Part shown: one piece after another, positions 39,178-50,478 of the stretch
Layout: each line of letters opens with the position of its first letter
Position numbering within the stretch: position 1 is the first letter of the stretch
Program-made: the position numbers and the translations under genes
Notes under the pieces: generated by a model
What the model was told of the DNA's origin: nothing
The model's input: only the letters and a program-made list of their open reading frames with translations
Database searches by the model: none
NCBI GenBank assembly: GCA_038496445.1
Contig: JALMLS010000278.1
Location: 1-64,000, forward strand
Source: Trichosphaerium sp. ATCC 40318
Lineage: Eukaryota; Discosea; Flabellinia; Trichosidae
Reading direction: 5' to 3'
Length of the DNA stretch: 64,000 nt

Positions 39178-40002
39178 GTATACTATTCGAAACTAATTTC
39201 TGATACGTGTGGGTAACGCTCAGCCCGATTTTTGCAGTTGTACATAAGCACAAAACAAAATAATGTTACAATACTTTAAATAAAAGAATAAATTTCCTAT
39301 GTCACGCTTGTTTAAATAATAAAAATACTGCATAGTCCATGTTCCGGGGCATGCTGCGCAGTCATTTATAAACATACGACGCCAAATAAGACATGCAAAA
39401 AAGTGGAATTCTTACGTGACGACAGTTTTGGGCGTATTGGGATCTAGAGACCACGTGCGTTTGTGCCAGGTCCTCAGTTTGTTTATTTATAGTTTTACAC
39501 TCAGTTCACAGTACTGTGTTTTTTGCGTATACCCTTCACCTGGCTATGTTAGCTCATGTTGGCTCCGCTCCAAGAAAACTAATAAGGTTTTGGCGCGTAG
39601 AGTTCAAACGGCTTACTGAACACATGTTTTAATTTTCCCAAACCTTCAAAACGTTGATGCGAATTGTGATCTGTTTTTATGCAGACTGCTGCGCCTTTTG
39701 TAACTAGTTGTGATGGTAATGCCCTACAAAGACTAGTTTTGGCAACTCACCACTAATACAAAGCTAAAAACACCTACATAGAAAAATACTTGGTTGGATA
39801 GAATCTAAGATATCCAAGTTTAAATACAGAACGAATTTCAAAACATGCAACAAGCGGAGCACGGTAGAGCCTACCAAGCCTTCTTTTATGCTACCAAAAA
39901 GTACGTCAACACATATTCACTTATAGCTGTAATTGTAACTTTTCCGTACATATAGTATTTTTAAAAATAAAGGTCGAGGACACGTGATAATTTCAAAAGT
40001 GG
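39178..40002. other. 825-base spacer
   Basis: No supported gene. A short ATG frame at 39845 (MQQAEHGRAYQAFFYATKK) runs only about 30 residues and could be a first exon that has lost its continuation. CACGTG occurs near 39452 and 39981. Confidence 0.4.
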
Positions 40003-40295
40003 CACTTTTGTAGAGGGAATTCCACCAGGTCCAATTGGCGAACCAAGGGTTGAAGTTACTTTTTACGTAGACAGTTTGTCAAACCCTTTTATGATACTCT
40101 GATTGGCTTATGTTTGGTTTTAGTGAATGGTGCTAGCTATATTTTTACAGAAGATATCATAAGAAAGGTAGAAGAGGCGGAAGAAAACAAAGTGGCTGAT
40201 GAAAAGATAAAAGCAAACACAAGAACAAAGTTCTCAAACTTAAGAGTGCTGCCAAATCAAAACTATTTTTTGGAGATAGTGGCAATGTGTAGATA
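40003..40295 (+). pseudogene. HSP70 (BiP-like) gene fragment
   Basis: It matches the 3' part of the HSP70 gene at 25530: EGIPPGPIGEPRVEVTFYVD..., then EDIIRKVEEAEENKVADEKI and KANTR, with frame breaks (PFYDT lost) and an early stop. Its 3' flank (ACAATAAATTGTCATA-like) also resembles the HSP70 3' flank in reverse order of genes. The N-terminal three quarters are missing. It lies tail-to-tail with GST copy B. Confidence 0.9.
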
Positions 40296-40383
40296 ACTAC
40301 AAGCTCTAAGAAGCCAAGAGTTTTAATTTAACACCTACTTGTGAACAATAAATTGTCATACTCTGTTAGCAATGTAGTGACAT

Positions 40384-41163
40384 TTAGGCGTCAATCCATT
40401 GCTTGATTGGATCAAGAGAAATAACAGCATTGTACATCTTGCTCAAACGAGGTACAGGTTTGAGGTCGAGAGAATCAGGAACAGTCAAAGACACGTCTCT
40501 TATCATTGATGCAACCAAGACGTCAGCAAAAGAAACTTCTTTGCCTGTAGTAGAGCGTTAACACTGAACAATAACCAATGTATGTTGTACCTGAGAAGTA
40601 ATCACCCTCAGTTTGACCCAAAATAGTGTCAAATGCTTTGAGTTGTGTTTTTTGATATTCACCAAACTTTTGCTTATCTCCTCCTGCCAACACAACAGGT
40701 ACCCAAGCATCACGATAAGAAATGTATGCAGATGCAGCCCTATCAGTGTGATAGTCCTTGATATCGTCAACACCATATTTACCAAGTTTCTTTGCCATGT
40801 ATCTTATCATTGGTACATGTTCACACATGTTAAGACCTCATCATTTTCTTAGATTGTTTAAACACGAAAGAGTTATCCTTACCATTCAAGTGCAATATTG
40901 GAACACCGCCAAAAGGATTTAATCCACTGTTGATTATCTCTTTCTTTTTTTCAGGCCAATCGCCTGGAAAGTCAATAATCTCTTCAGTAAACTTGATACC
41001 GTTCAATAACATGAAGAATCTAAACAGATTTTTAGCTTGAGTCGTTGTACTTATTCAAGATTAGGTTGTACTACCTGACTGGACCACCACGTCCTCCAAG
41101 TTTACCAAGTTGAATGTAAGTGAGCTTTGGAGTACATCCGAGTTTATCATTTGCTGTTGTCAT
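40384..41163 (-). CDS. Glutathione S-transferase (sigma-like), copy B
   Basis: Almost the same protein as copy A: TPKLTYIQLGKLGGRGGPVR at the start (Asn changed to Lys), GGDKQKFGEYQKTQ in the middle, and the same C-terminus SLDPIKQWIDA. The introns lie in the same places. The second is one base shorter than in copy A, which is harmless if it is spliced. The start is at 41163, the stop at 40384, where homology between the arms ends. It is divergent from the secreted TIM-barrel-like copy B and tail-to-tail with the HSP70 fragment. Confidence 0.9.
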
Positions 41164-41598
41164 TGTTGTTGTTTTTGATTTTGATTTGTGATGAAACAAG
41201 CAACAATTAAGATTTGATTCTCCATTTAGAAATCATTCCTCGGTAAACCACTAATGTGTACTAACCATATTAAGAATATTCGTGCTATGCTCAGCTCTAT
41301 TTTTATTATTCTAGTTTGAGTTGCTGGTATTTGGATTCTCCTCGGGTCACTTTCCTTATTTAGAAGTATACCCACGTGATTTTTAAACCGGTAAGATGTC
41401 ATGTTACGTGTAAAATAAGCCTATTGTGACGTACAGCTCTAAATGGTGCTTCAATTATCGCGTTTTAATACAACCCAGGTAAAAGAGCACGTATTTTTTG
41501 TACGACAGTGGTCTGAATAGCCATAATACACAGCTTTTATTTGCTGGTTTTAAGTATCGTCCCTTCAAAGTAAGTTCTCTAGTTCTTAGTTAACACAA
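41164..41598. promoter_or_regulatory. Divergent promoter of GST / secreted protein, copy B
   Basis: A 435-base spacer matching 30159-30559 in patches near both ends, with a less conserved middle. It contains CACGTG near 41374. Confidence 0.5.
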
Positions 41599-42892
41599 AT
41601 GTTACAACAAACAAACCGAATTGCTGGTATTCTTGTCGCTTTATTCGTCATTCACGTGGTGTGTATAGTGCCGCCAGATGTTTCTTTATCCACAATACCT
41701 GTTGGTTACTTCGGTGGTCAGAACTCGAGCCACAGATCTCAAGAAAGCCTCGAAATGCTCGCCAAAATGCGTATGATAGTGATAGAAAAGTGGGAAGGAC
41801 CTTGTTGGGACGAATGTCTTGCCAATGCGACAAAAAAGCCGCCACTGCCTTGTCAAGCGTCTTGTGGTGCCGACAAATACCAAGAGAGCACTATTAATGC
41901 AGCAAGGGCAATTAACCCAAAATTATGTGTTGTTTTCTATTTAAACACGTTGTACGACTTTGGATTCATAAGTTTACACGAACAGGCATTGGCTATTGGT
42001 GCAGATGTCGTTAAGACTGATGGTAAATTGTTGGCCATAAAAAATGACAACGGTATGCCTGGCATAAACGCATTCGATCAAGGGAAGAAAAAGACACGTG
42101 ATATGTGGTTAAAGTTTTTGGCTGATAAAAAAGTCGATGGTGTTTTCCCTGACAAGGTTACCATTCGGGCACAATACAACAAGTCTTCAAAATTTTGGTA
42201 TGTGTTGTGGCGTGGTGAAATCTTCTTCTGAACTTTCCAGGGTTCTTTTCTTTTGCTTCTTCTTTTTATTTTTTTCAACATGTGGTACCATCCTTGTTGA
42301 CGTCAGAATCTTAGGCAGCTCTGCGAATACAACAGTGGTAAGACATGGGATCTATCATGTGGAGAGATATCGGAAGCTGATGCGAGTGCGTACAACGAAG
42401 GAAAGGAACTCTTGATGGATGGTATTTATGAGCTATTCGGAAAGGAAGGTTTTATTTTTCACAATACAACAGCGTATGTACATCCTGGTGCCCGCTCTCC
42501 ATCTGCGATCATAGAAAATGTACAAAACGCTTTCAAAAGTGGTGCAACTTACGTATACTTTATGGTACGCGAGCACTCACAAACCACATGTTAACACTCT
42601 TGCTCAAAATCTGAACTAAAAAAATAAATAGACAGCAGATCACCATACAGATGCACCGCCAACAACGAAGTCTATTTGTACTCAAAGAGAAATAATTATA
42701 TTCTTACTTGCGGTTGAAGAAGGATGTATTCTGGGCTGTAACGGATGGGATCCTCAATTTGAAAAGCCTCTTGGAAATCCACTTGGACCAGCGACAGTTG
42801 AAGGAGATGTTTACACTCGTAAATTCGCTTCAGGAACATCTGTCACCTGGAATACGAAAACAGACTCAGGTGACATTAACTGGGCCAACTAA
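41599..42892 (+). CDS. Secreted TIM-barrel-like protein (putative glycoside hydrolase), copy B
   Basis: Same layout as copy A: signal peptide (IAGILVALFVIHVVCIV), PVGYFGGQNSSHRSQESLEM, KWEGPCWDECLAN and the C-terminal exon with VEEGCILGCNGWDP. The first exon is about 97% identical in protein. The second exon contains a short patch where the copies differ strongly (NTTAYVHPGARSPS here, NTTVQARAKGEPS in copy A) between nearly identical flanks. The stop is at 42890-42892, and the last residues differ slightly (DSGDINWAN). Confidence 0.72.
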
Positions 42893-43070
42893 GTTTTGTT
42901 CGCAATAAAATAGTTCTCTTCTTTCCAATTTACATTTACGTTCAATTTACCAATCACTGAAGATAGTTAACTAGCAGATTACTTCAGGCATTTTGCTGCA
43001 CGTGTAGTTTTTAATGTTTATTCTTGATTACAGATTGTACAATGGCGAAGATGGGTTTAGTAGTGCATCT

Positions 43071-43454
43071 TTATTTACATCCGCACTTGCTTGTATCACA
43101 TGTATCACAGACACACTACGCGCGGAGTTAATTTGAAGAACCAAAAAAAAAACAGTCTCTTTTCTCTTCGCACCTTTTTACAACAATCGCAGCTGCATGT
43201 TGCTTTGCCGTCAGCGTCTTTTGAACAACAATCTGCGTTATCTAGGAACTAAAATTAGCATTTGAAAACCTTAAAGTTCAAGCGGAGAAGCTAGATCATG
43301 TCTCTTGATGTAGAACGAGTGTATACGTACCTTGGCCTTTACAGTTGGTGCAGTTAGAACAGTCCGTCTTGTAGGTGCACGACTTACAAGATTCTTTGCA
43401 ATCGCTGCAAGAAGATTGTTGTTGTTTGATTTCTGCTGAAGCGTCTGAGGACAT
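43071..43454 (-). CDS. Metallothionein-like cysteine-rich protein, copy B
   Basis: Start at 43454, stop at 43071, with the same three-exon structure and cysteine spacing as copy A (CSDCKESCKSCTYKTDCSNC, CSCDCCKK, CDTCDTSKCGCK). The introns differ only at scattered bases. The upstream repeat array is longer than in copy A, so its expression could differ. Confidence 0.88.
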
Positions 43455-43496
43455 GATGTGTTGTTTGTTTGTTTAGTTTGTTGATATTTTAATTCT

Positions 43497-43692
43497 ATCA
43501 GGGGATACCTCCCTGGTAGACAGGGTTACCCTGGGTCGGATTTAGGATATCTCAGGGTTCAGCCCTGACTGACAGGGTAAACCCTGACAGATTTACGGTG
43601 CTCCAAGCTTCCAAAAAGAGTAACAATGTGATTGTAGGATTTGTCAGGGTCCCTCCCTGGTCGACAGGGAAACCCTGACAGAGTGAGCCCTG
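43497..43692. promoter_or_regulatory. Expanded array of CAGGG..CCCTG inverted repeats
   Basis: It holds the same four units as the left arm plus a further pair (CAGGGTCCCTCCCTG, CAGGGAAACCCTG) separated by about 60 bases, upstream of metallothionein copy B. The extra pair is absent from the left arm at the matching place. Confidence 0.65.
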
Positions 43693-43851
43693 CTTTTGCG
43701 TATCAAAGCCCATAGATTACGCTTTGATCCCTTCTTTCATGCTTTGCGTGCCGGAAGGTACTTTGTACGTACACGAAACAACTTCACAAAGGTGATAGGA
43801 AAAGCCTGAAATCGCGAAGGTTTTCGTCAGCTCCTACGCTAATTACGCACA

Positions 43852-44370
43852 TGTGTTATGCTGCAAAGTTTCAAATGAATCTAGTAGAACTCTACGTACG
43901 TTCGTTACAATTGACACGTGTTGGGTTGGCAAATCGGAAACAAATATGCTCAAAAGCATTAGTGATGCTATGAAAACTGTTCGACTTGGAATGACTTTAG
44001 GCAAAACGCCTAAACCGAAAAAACCCATTTTGTTTGGAATTGTCTTTGGTGAGGCGCTTGTTGTATCACACCCATTGCTGCCATAGGATCTTGAACTAAC
44101 TCATTTTGGACATTGGATTTCGCATTAGTTTTTTGTTTTATTTGTCAAGCTTGTGAGACGTCTCAATTTTCCTTCACGTAGCGCATTATGTTTACAACCG
44201 TACTTGTACTGTTTAGATTAGCAGGTATTGTAGATCAGGGTAAAGCTGAAAGCTGGAATCAATTTGCTATTGATAAAACAACAATGTTACCTTTAAAGTG
44301 GAATAATGGATGGAAAAAAAAGTACAAGGTAAACGTGATAGATACATTTTTTCTACAACAGCTGTTGTAA
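43852..44370 (+). CDS. Unknown ORFs, possibly one spliced gene
   Basis: Two open stretches on the plus strand: one at about 43853-44086 (including MLKSISDAMKTVRLGMTLGK) and one at 44188-44370 (VDQGKAESWNQFAIDKTTML, then WNNGWKKKYK). Plausible donors (GTACGT, GTACTT) are present but I cannot join the parts confidently. No family recognised. Confidence 0.3.
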
Positions 44371-44557
44371 TGAAATAAACACTAAATGTACTACACTTAA
44401 CAAATACGTATATAGAGCAGTACTATCATAGTCTATTGTATCAAGATCTGTTAGTTTGCGTAAACAAACTGAGTTGTAAGATACGCAGTGAAAAACATAT
44501 TGTTTTACAGATGTTTATTTTACTTCTTTTTTACAACCTTAGTGGTATAACTACCCC

Positions 44558-47500
44558 TTATGGTGTATCCTGGCTAACTTCATCTGGTAACTCTACACAA
44601 GACTTGAATATAGGATATTCTAAAGGCGTAGTGAGACGCTTCAAGTCCTTCAAGAGAGTGTCCAATCTCTTTGATGTCATTCTCGGATTCTTGTCTTTAC
44701 CTTCTTCAACACGTGATACTGAAACGTTTTTAAAGTATTTTACTATTCTATCTGGACGTGGTATATCGATATCCTGAGATTCTGAGTTGTGTATTTTTTG
44801 AACAAGCTCAATCAAGTCAGCAGTACCCAAATCCTTCAGAAAAATAAGTAATTAAGTATTTTTTGATTTGACTCTGAGTACCTCAACCTCTTTACATAAT
44901 CCTCTAATCTCAACCACAACTTCTTGAGATGTAGGATCTGTTCTATGTAGCATTTTAAAACCATTCATACGGAAGCATTTCCTGTAAAACATTTCTTCGC
45001 TTGTAAGTATTTTCCATACTGTTTCCACTTCATCTTCTTCTGTAAACAATAGATTAGTAAAAAAGTTTCATAAATAGAATACTCTTCATTCTTAATCATA
45101 CGTAGATTTGTTTCTTTTCCAAGATTCTCACGTGTGAGAATTACAGGCTCTTCCAAATCAGGAGCAGTTAATTGAAAGTTGTTCATCAAATGTTGATAAT
45201 CAATGCTCTCTCGTACACCTCTATAATCACATGCAAGTATAAGGCTATCAAGTTTAACCATATAAATATACGTCAAAGAAGATCCTAATGGACCAATAAC
45301 CCTCATACGTGCAATATCTTCATTCTAAACAAAAAAATCAGCAAAAACGAACACGTGTTAAAGAAGAAACTACAACGAGCTTTGGACTTACACTAACGAT
45401 ATCTACATCTACGTCTGGGTCTGTTGTATACGGTTGTTGACTTGCTGGTGGTTCTTTATTAGTCTGGCTTGCAAGCTGTTGAGATGCATGAAACACATCA
45501 TCAAGAGTAGCATCAAAAACTAAGTCTTCAGAACCAGTTCTCTTAAGTTTACGCTTTTTCTTTGGTTGTACTGGAGATTCTTCTTCGACTTCTTCCTCAA
45601 CACCTTCTTCAAACATATCCCCTGAATCTGCTAGAGTGCGCTTGCGTTTATTATGTAGTGTCGCTGTAGTAGCTACGCTTTGGTCTTTATCTACAGTATC
45701 AGGAGCATCCGTCATTTGAATGTCGACAGTGACAGCATCTGGGTGATTCTTTGGTGTTGGGAAGATATCTGGAGTATCAGTTGTAGTAGTATCATTGTCT
45801 CTTTGAGCATTATTGAGGTCATTAGCAGTAATAAATCCCTGGAGTGTTCCTTGTGTTTGCCTTGGAGCGTTATACATAGCATGATCCGAGTCAGCTGTGG
45901 CGTTGTTGATGGCTAGATAGCTACATTACTAACTAACAATAGTTGCTTTAAAATCGTACGCAGTTGTAGCTGAGTTACAGTATTATTATTGTCAGTTGGA
46001 GGTTGAAGTTGTGTTCCAGGGCTAGAGTCAAACCCACTGGTTCCAGTGGCACTAGGTATACATTAATCGCGCTAAAAATGTGGTACAAAAACAATGTGTA
46101 CGGGGTAGCTGATGGAAACTTAAAAGGTGTTGCAGCTTTCGATGGACCGCTAAAAATGCCACCTTTTCTTGGAGAGTATGGAGGATAATGTGCCTCTAGG
46201 TGTTCTGTAAGAACACCAACAATTTCATCTTCTATTTTTACATCTACATCCATCTTATCAGGACTCAGAAGATCGTAATTGGTTGGAGAAGTTTCCAGGT
46301 TAAAATACATAAACGGAAACTTCTTCTTGACTTTTGCAGTAAAAGAAAGATAATACAAGAGAAAAAAAAAGGATGAAAAATGGTGAGTAAGGATACTATT
46401 GTAGCAACGTCTGAAGTGCTTTGTTATCACGGAAGAAATACCCCTTAAATGCACAGGCCTGTTATTGATATAAATAAATGTATGGCGCTGATCTCCTCTG
46501 CTGAGTTTGCTAACAAGGGATTCATCTGTCAATAGTCAGTAGTTTTCTAAAACGAAAAAAGTTCTTGACGTCACGTACCTAGACCGCTTTTTGGTATCAA
46601 CGCTGTCCAGCTATATAATAACTCGCCATCTTCTTCCTCTTGATGATCAAATGGTACAATATTATCAGAAACAAACGGACCAAACATTGAAGCAATCACT
46701 TTAAGTGTATCCTTGTAAAAAAAACTAAGTTGTTGTACAAAACATTGTCACGTGTTATCCAAATAAATTATAACATACCGGTTTTGGAGAAAAAGTACAG
46801 TTGTGTAAAGGGTATTGCTCATTTACAAATTTCATTCGAACATGAGGATGTGCTAGGCAGTAGACACTTAAAATATCATTAACCTTCTTATTTGCCTGTG
46901 ACTGCGCATCTTTTAGAACCTACAACAAAGTCATTTAATAACCCCCTACCTAGTTTGCAAGCCCTACCTTTTTCCTTACAGGTACATTATGATATAGATT
47001 ACATACTGATACTAAGGTGCCTTTAGGTTTACCACTTACTTTTGGATCTCCTGCAGAGTGTCAGTAAGTAAAAATATTGAAAAGAAAAAAACTAATCGTT
47101 ACATACCTACTGGGTCACCTTTATCATCAAATCTCTGTTGTAGAGCTACCTCTGCACCTTGCTTACGAGTTGTGACAGTAACCTTATGCATCAAACGTCA
47201 ATAACACTAAGAAACAGCGCAGAAAGCAACTAAAAATTCGTACATCTCCAAGAGCGCACATTGAAAATAACGCAGATCCACGGTACCCATACCCTCTACA
47301 TACGATCAAAAACAGTGATGAGACACGTAAAATGAGGTTTGAAAGAAAAAAATTACGATTTCCTGTAAAACCTTGTGGATAATTTATATTGTTATTGAAA
47401 GGTACCTGTAGTCGCCCAAATCGCCGTATTGAGATATTTTGGACGTAAAAAATTGTAAACAAGCACATTGTAACTGCCATTTGTTAAATACGTTTAAATG

Positions 47501-47761
47501 TACTTCAAAACGCGTTTTTTACCTCCTCTTTTGTCATTCCGTCGCCATCATCGCGTACATCTATGTTTTTAAAACCGCCATCACCAAGCGTTATCCATAT
47601 AGACTTTGCACCAGCGTCAAGTGAATTTCTGATCGTATAAGCACCATTGTAACCGTATTAAACCGAACTTACTCCAAAAGCTCTTTAACGGCACTTGCTA
47701 CATCTACAATCACTTGCTCTGATTGTATTTTGCGTACAGTTGAATCATCAAGCTTCTTCAT
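44558..47761 (-). CDS. MutL-family mismatch-repair protein, PMS1-like
   Basis: GHKL ATPase that pairs with MLH1 in mismatch repair. The N-terminus is KLDDSTVRKIQSEQVIVDVA and KELLENSLDAG (the Mg-binding ENSLDAG motif), then IDVRDDGDGM (motif II) and GYRGSALFSMCALGDV (motif III, GFRGEAL in relatives). VSVCNLYHNVPVRKK, a transducer part (FIYINNRPVHLRG) and an acidic/serine linker with a nuclear signal (QPKKKRKLKR) follow. The C-terminal dimerisation domain (MRVIGPLGSSLTYIYMVKLD) is recognisable. The endonuclease motif DQHAxxExxxxE is replaced by ACDYRGVRESIDY, and the PHGRP end is absent. It is thus probably a non-nuclease MutL partner. Confidence 0.83.
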
Positions 47762-48002
47762 GGCGCTTGGAAAAATTAATTAAAACTGTACAGAGCTTCG
47801 GTCAGCTTTAGTCAAAAACCGTTGGTGATCAATATCACGTGCGAGAAGCTCGTTCATTCGATTTTTCACGTGCTCTTGTATGGTTTTTCTATATCTCGCT
47901 CATGAACGAGCCTACGTTGCTATTTAAATGAATCAGCAGCATTCTTAATTTGCTGACGTTGCTTACATTCTTATTTTAGTTTTATTTTAGCGACAGCACA
48001 TC

Positions 48003-48552
48003 ATGACAGAAGTTTATGTTTTTAAAATCCTTGGTGATTGGCAAGTAGTGCCGTACGTAGTGGGAATAGTCGCTAAAAGTGCGTCTCACATCGAGTAGAA
48101 CAAGCGCGTACGAGCTAGATATCTGTAAAGGTGAAGTTGTTTTGAGACCAGTAAGATAACTTGTTTTAACTTTAGACTTACAGCCTTAGGTCAACACAGT
48201 GAGTGTTGGTATTAAAAACAAGGATGAAAGCGACGCTGTGCAACCTTTTAAAGTGCCAAGGTACACTATGACAACCAAACCTTTGCGTCCTTACCCTTTG
48301 GTTGCAGAGATGAGGGAAAATCATTTCCAGTCCACGTGTTTCCTTCAGCATCAAAAGGTGAGTAGTTTGGAATCTTGGCTACGTATCTTCTTTCCAACAA
48401 TTTCTATGTAGCTTTAGAGTTCGTTCAAAAGGGCGCAGCACAACAATAGAACAAGAGGGCAAGCAATTCAAATAAAAAAATCACGTGTCAATAAATTCAA
48501 AGTGGCTACAGCCATGTGTTCTTCAAGAAAAAGCGTACAGGCCCAGCTGTAA
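48003..48552 (+). CDS. Small unknown spliced protein
   Basis: It starts MTEVYVFKILGDWQ, then SLKVRLTSSRTSAYELDICK after a 25-nt candidate intron, then VNTVSVGIKNKDESDAVQPF and PRYTMTTKPLRPYPLVAEMR. The final exon is uncertain (basic, ending SRKSVQAQL, or a shorter alternative). The strand pattern suggests a small beta-rich domain; no family is recognised. It shares a 240-base divergent promoter with the PMS1-like gene. Confidence 0.4.
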
Positions 48553-48643
48553 GAGTATGAGTGAAGTGGAATTCTTAACAATTTTGTGTAAAACAGAAGT
48601 AACCTCTTAAAATTATGGGATAAATAACCATTATATTAACGCT

Positions 48644-50175
48644 ATGGCTTGCATTGAACATATTACGCCACCTGAAATACAAAGAGCCATACTAGAGCTA
48701 CTTTATGACCCCAACGACATAATTGGAAGCGCACTCGTTTGTAAGCGTTGGTACGCGCTTATTTCGAGTACCTACTATTGGAAAGTACGTTTGACGCCAG
48801 TTTAGCCGTCTTTTCGCTAAATTAGCCCAGGATGCTTCTATGGCATTTAAACCGCTATTTCATAGAGGTAGAAACGGCATAACACTTGATATAGCTCAAG
48901 CGCGTCAATTTAAAAATATAACTGCCGTCTATGCTTCCAAACTACGCAAGGTACCACTACGTTACCAATGGCAACACAACCAACCATTCCTGTCAAAGGC
49001 ACTGCTTATTTGTGAGAAAAACAATTCAGCACTAGTCAGTATAGACCTGGATGACTGCGCACAGCTTAATATGTTACTTACAAGCAAGACACAACCTTTC
49101 TTTAAGTACGAACAATTTTGCAGGAAATTTAAGTGTCTAAGTCTAAAATAGATTCAATGGGTGCTGTGAGAGCAACAATGGGCATATCATGTTACTCACA
49201 GACTATGGAGTTATGGCAGCAACTATTAAATCAGGAGCGTTGGTGGTATGTTGTGCAAGATCTTTTTTTTCATTCTTTTTGCTTTTCTTAATTAATCACG
49301 TGTTATAGATGACAGAAGATATCGAACATTATAACCAACATTTACTGCTAGGTTTCGCTGGTGTAGTCCAAGAGTAAGCCTATTATACAAAAGAAGGTGA
49401 CATGAACTTATGTTTTTTTTCAATAGGAATGGTCATAGAGATGGTAGTTTGGTTACTGCCCTTTTTGAAGAACCATCATGTACGTGTACTTACCATCAAT
49501 ATGCGAAGCAACCAAAATGACTGAAACAACCTTAGCAATCTGTAAAACAAGCACAAGTGACTTCATCATCACTGACCAATGCAGAATCAGGTTCATAGAT
49601 ACTAAAAAGAGAATAGTAAGAACACTTCCTTACATACAAGGTAATCGACCTCAAGCACTTGCTATCGATGAAAGCGACAAAGTTTATGTTGCTGAACACG
49701 AACCGCCAAGTATCAACAGCTTCACTCTTGATGCAGTAGAGAACGTGACAAATGAGAAAAGGTAGAGGCATTTGTCAGGTTTTTCTTGAACAACTTAACA
49801 TGTCAATTGACCTGGTCCTAATTGTATGTTTAGAATGCAAAAAGCTGGTATGAACGCTCCTTTAGATATATCATTAAACGATAGAGGTGACATCTTATAC
49901 GCTGTTGATGGACACTCGATTTGGAAGATCTTCTTGAAGACAAAACGAATTGTTCGTCTGAGGACTAAGTGTATTAATCCTAAGTGTATTACATTCCATG
50001 AAAACACTCTTCATGTTGTATGTGAATATCCAGGATACTCAGGGGATTTTATAGCTAGAATTTATTTGGATGAAAGAAGCAATGATGGTACCGCAGAATG
50101 CATTATTTCGTAAAAATACGAGGACCATCATTTGCGATTTTTGCTTTCAGACGTACCTGGATTGGAGGCTTATGA
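48644..50175 (+). CDS. F-box protein with NHL/beta-propeller-like repeats
   Basis: The N-terminus (ITPPEIQRAILELLYDPNDI, then ALVCKRWYALISSTYYWK) is an F-box-like motif, the adaptor to SCF ubiquitin ligases. After a 46-nt intron a basic region follows (AMAFKPLF-type, NGITLDIAQARQFKNITAVY). The later part has an NHL/Kelch-like pattern: LLLGFAGVVQENGHRDGSLV, then FIITDQCRIRFIDTKKRIVR, ALAIDESDKVYVAEH, APLDISLNDRGDILYAVDGH and ITFHENTLHVVCEYPG. The joint near 49100-49200 is unclear, so it could be two genes. Domain recognition is by pattern only. Confidence 0.55.
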
Positions 50176-50478
50176 ATAAAGCACTTGCTGCGAGAATTGC
50201 CTACCATTATCTTTATGGTGCAAGCCGAATGGGTAATGTATCACTGTATATTTGTAGAAAATAAACACCTTTTCAACCAAGTTGATTGACTTAAATAACC
50301 AAGATATAAAGCTCAGCTCTCAAGTGCTGGATACAACTTGAAGTCTCTACAATTGTTAGAATTGTAGAGTTTGTGGCGAGCAGTTTCACCCATAGTACAG
50401 ACGAGAAAAAACATGATCACTGTTGAAATGTGGCTTAAATTCACTTTTTTAACTTACTCGAGCGTGCTGTAAAGCAAT
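50176..50478. other. Spacer before thioesterase gene
   Basis: About 300 bases with no coding frame. It contains the short inverted repeat TCTACAATTGTTAGAATTGTAGA near 50345, which could form a hairpin. No other feature. Confidence 0.35.

Larger units (their letters stand above)
40384..43745. repeat. Inverted duplication, right arm
   Basis: Reverse-complement counterpart of 28070-31330 with the same three genes in mirror order. Intron sequences remain alignable by eye with few differences, so the duplication is recent or kept alike by gene conversion. The outer end has two extra CAGGG..CCCTG units. Confidence 0.93.

Noticed and set aside
48785-48805. A 21-nt intron in the F-box gene
   Set aside because: It puts the next exon out of frame; a 46-nt intron ending GCCCAG keeps frame.
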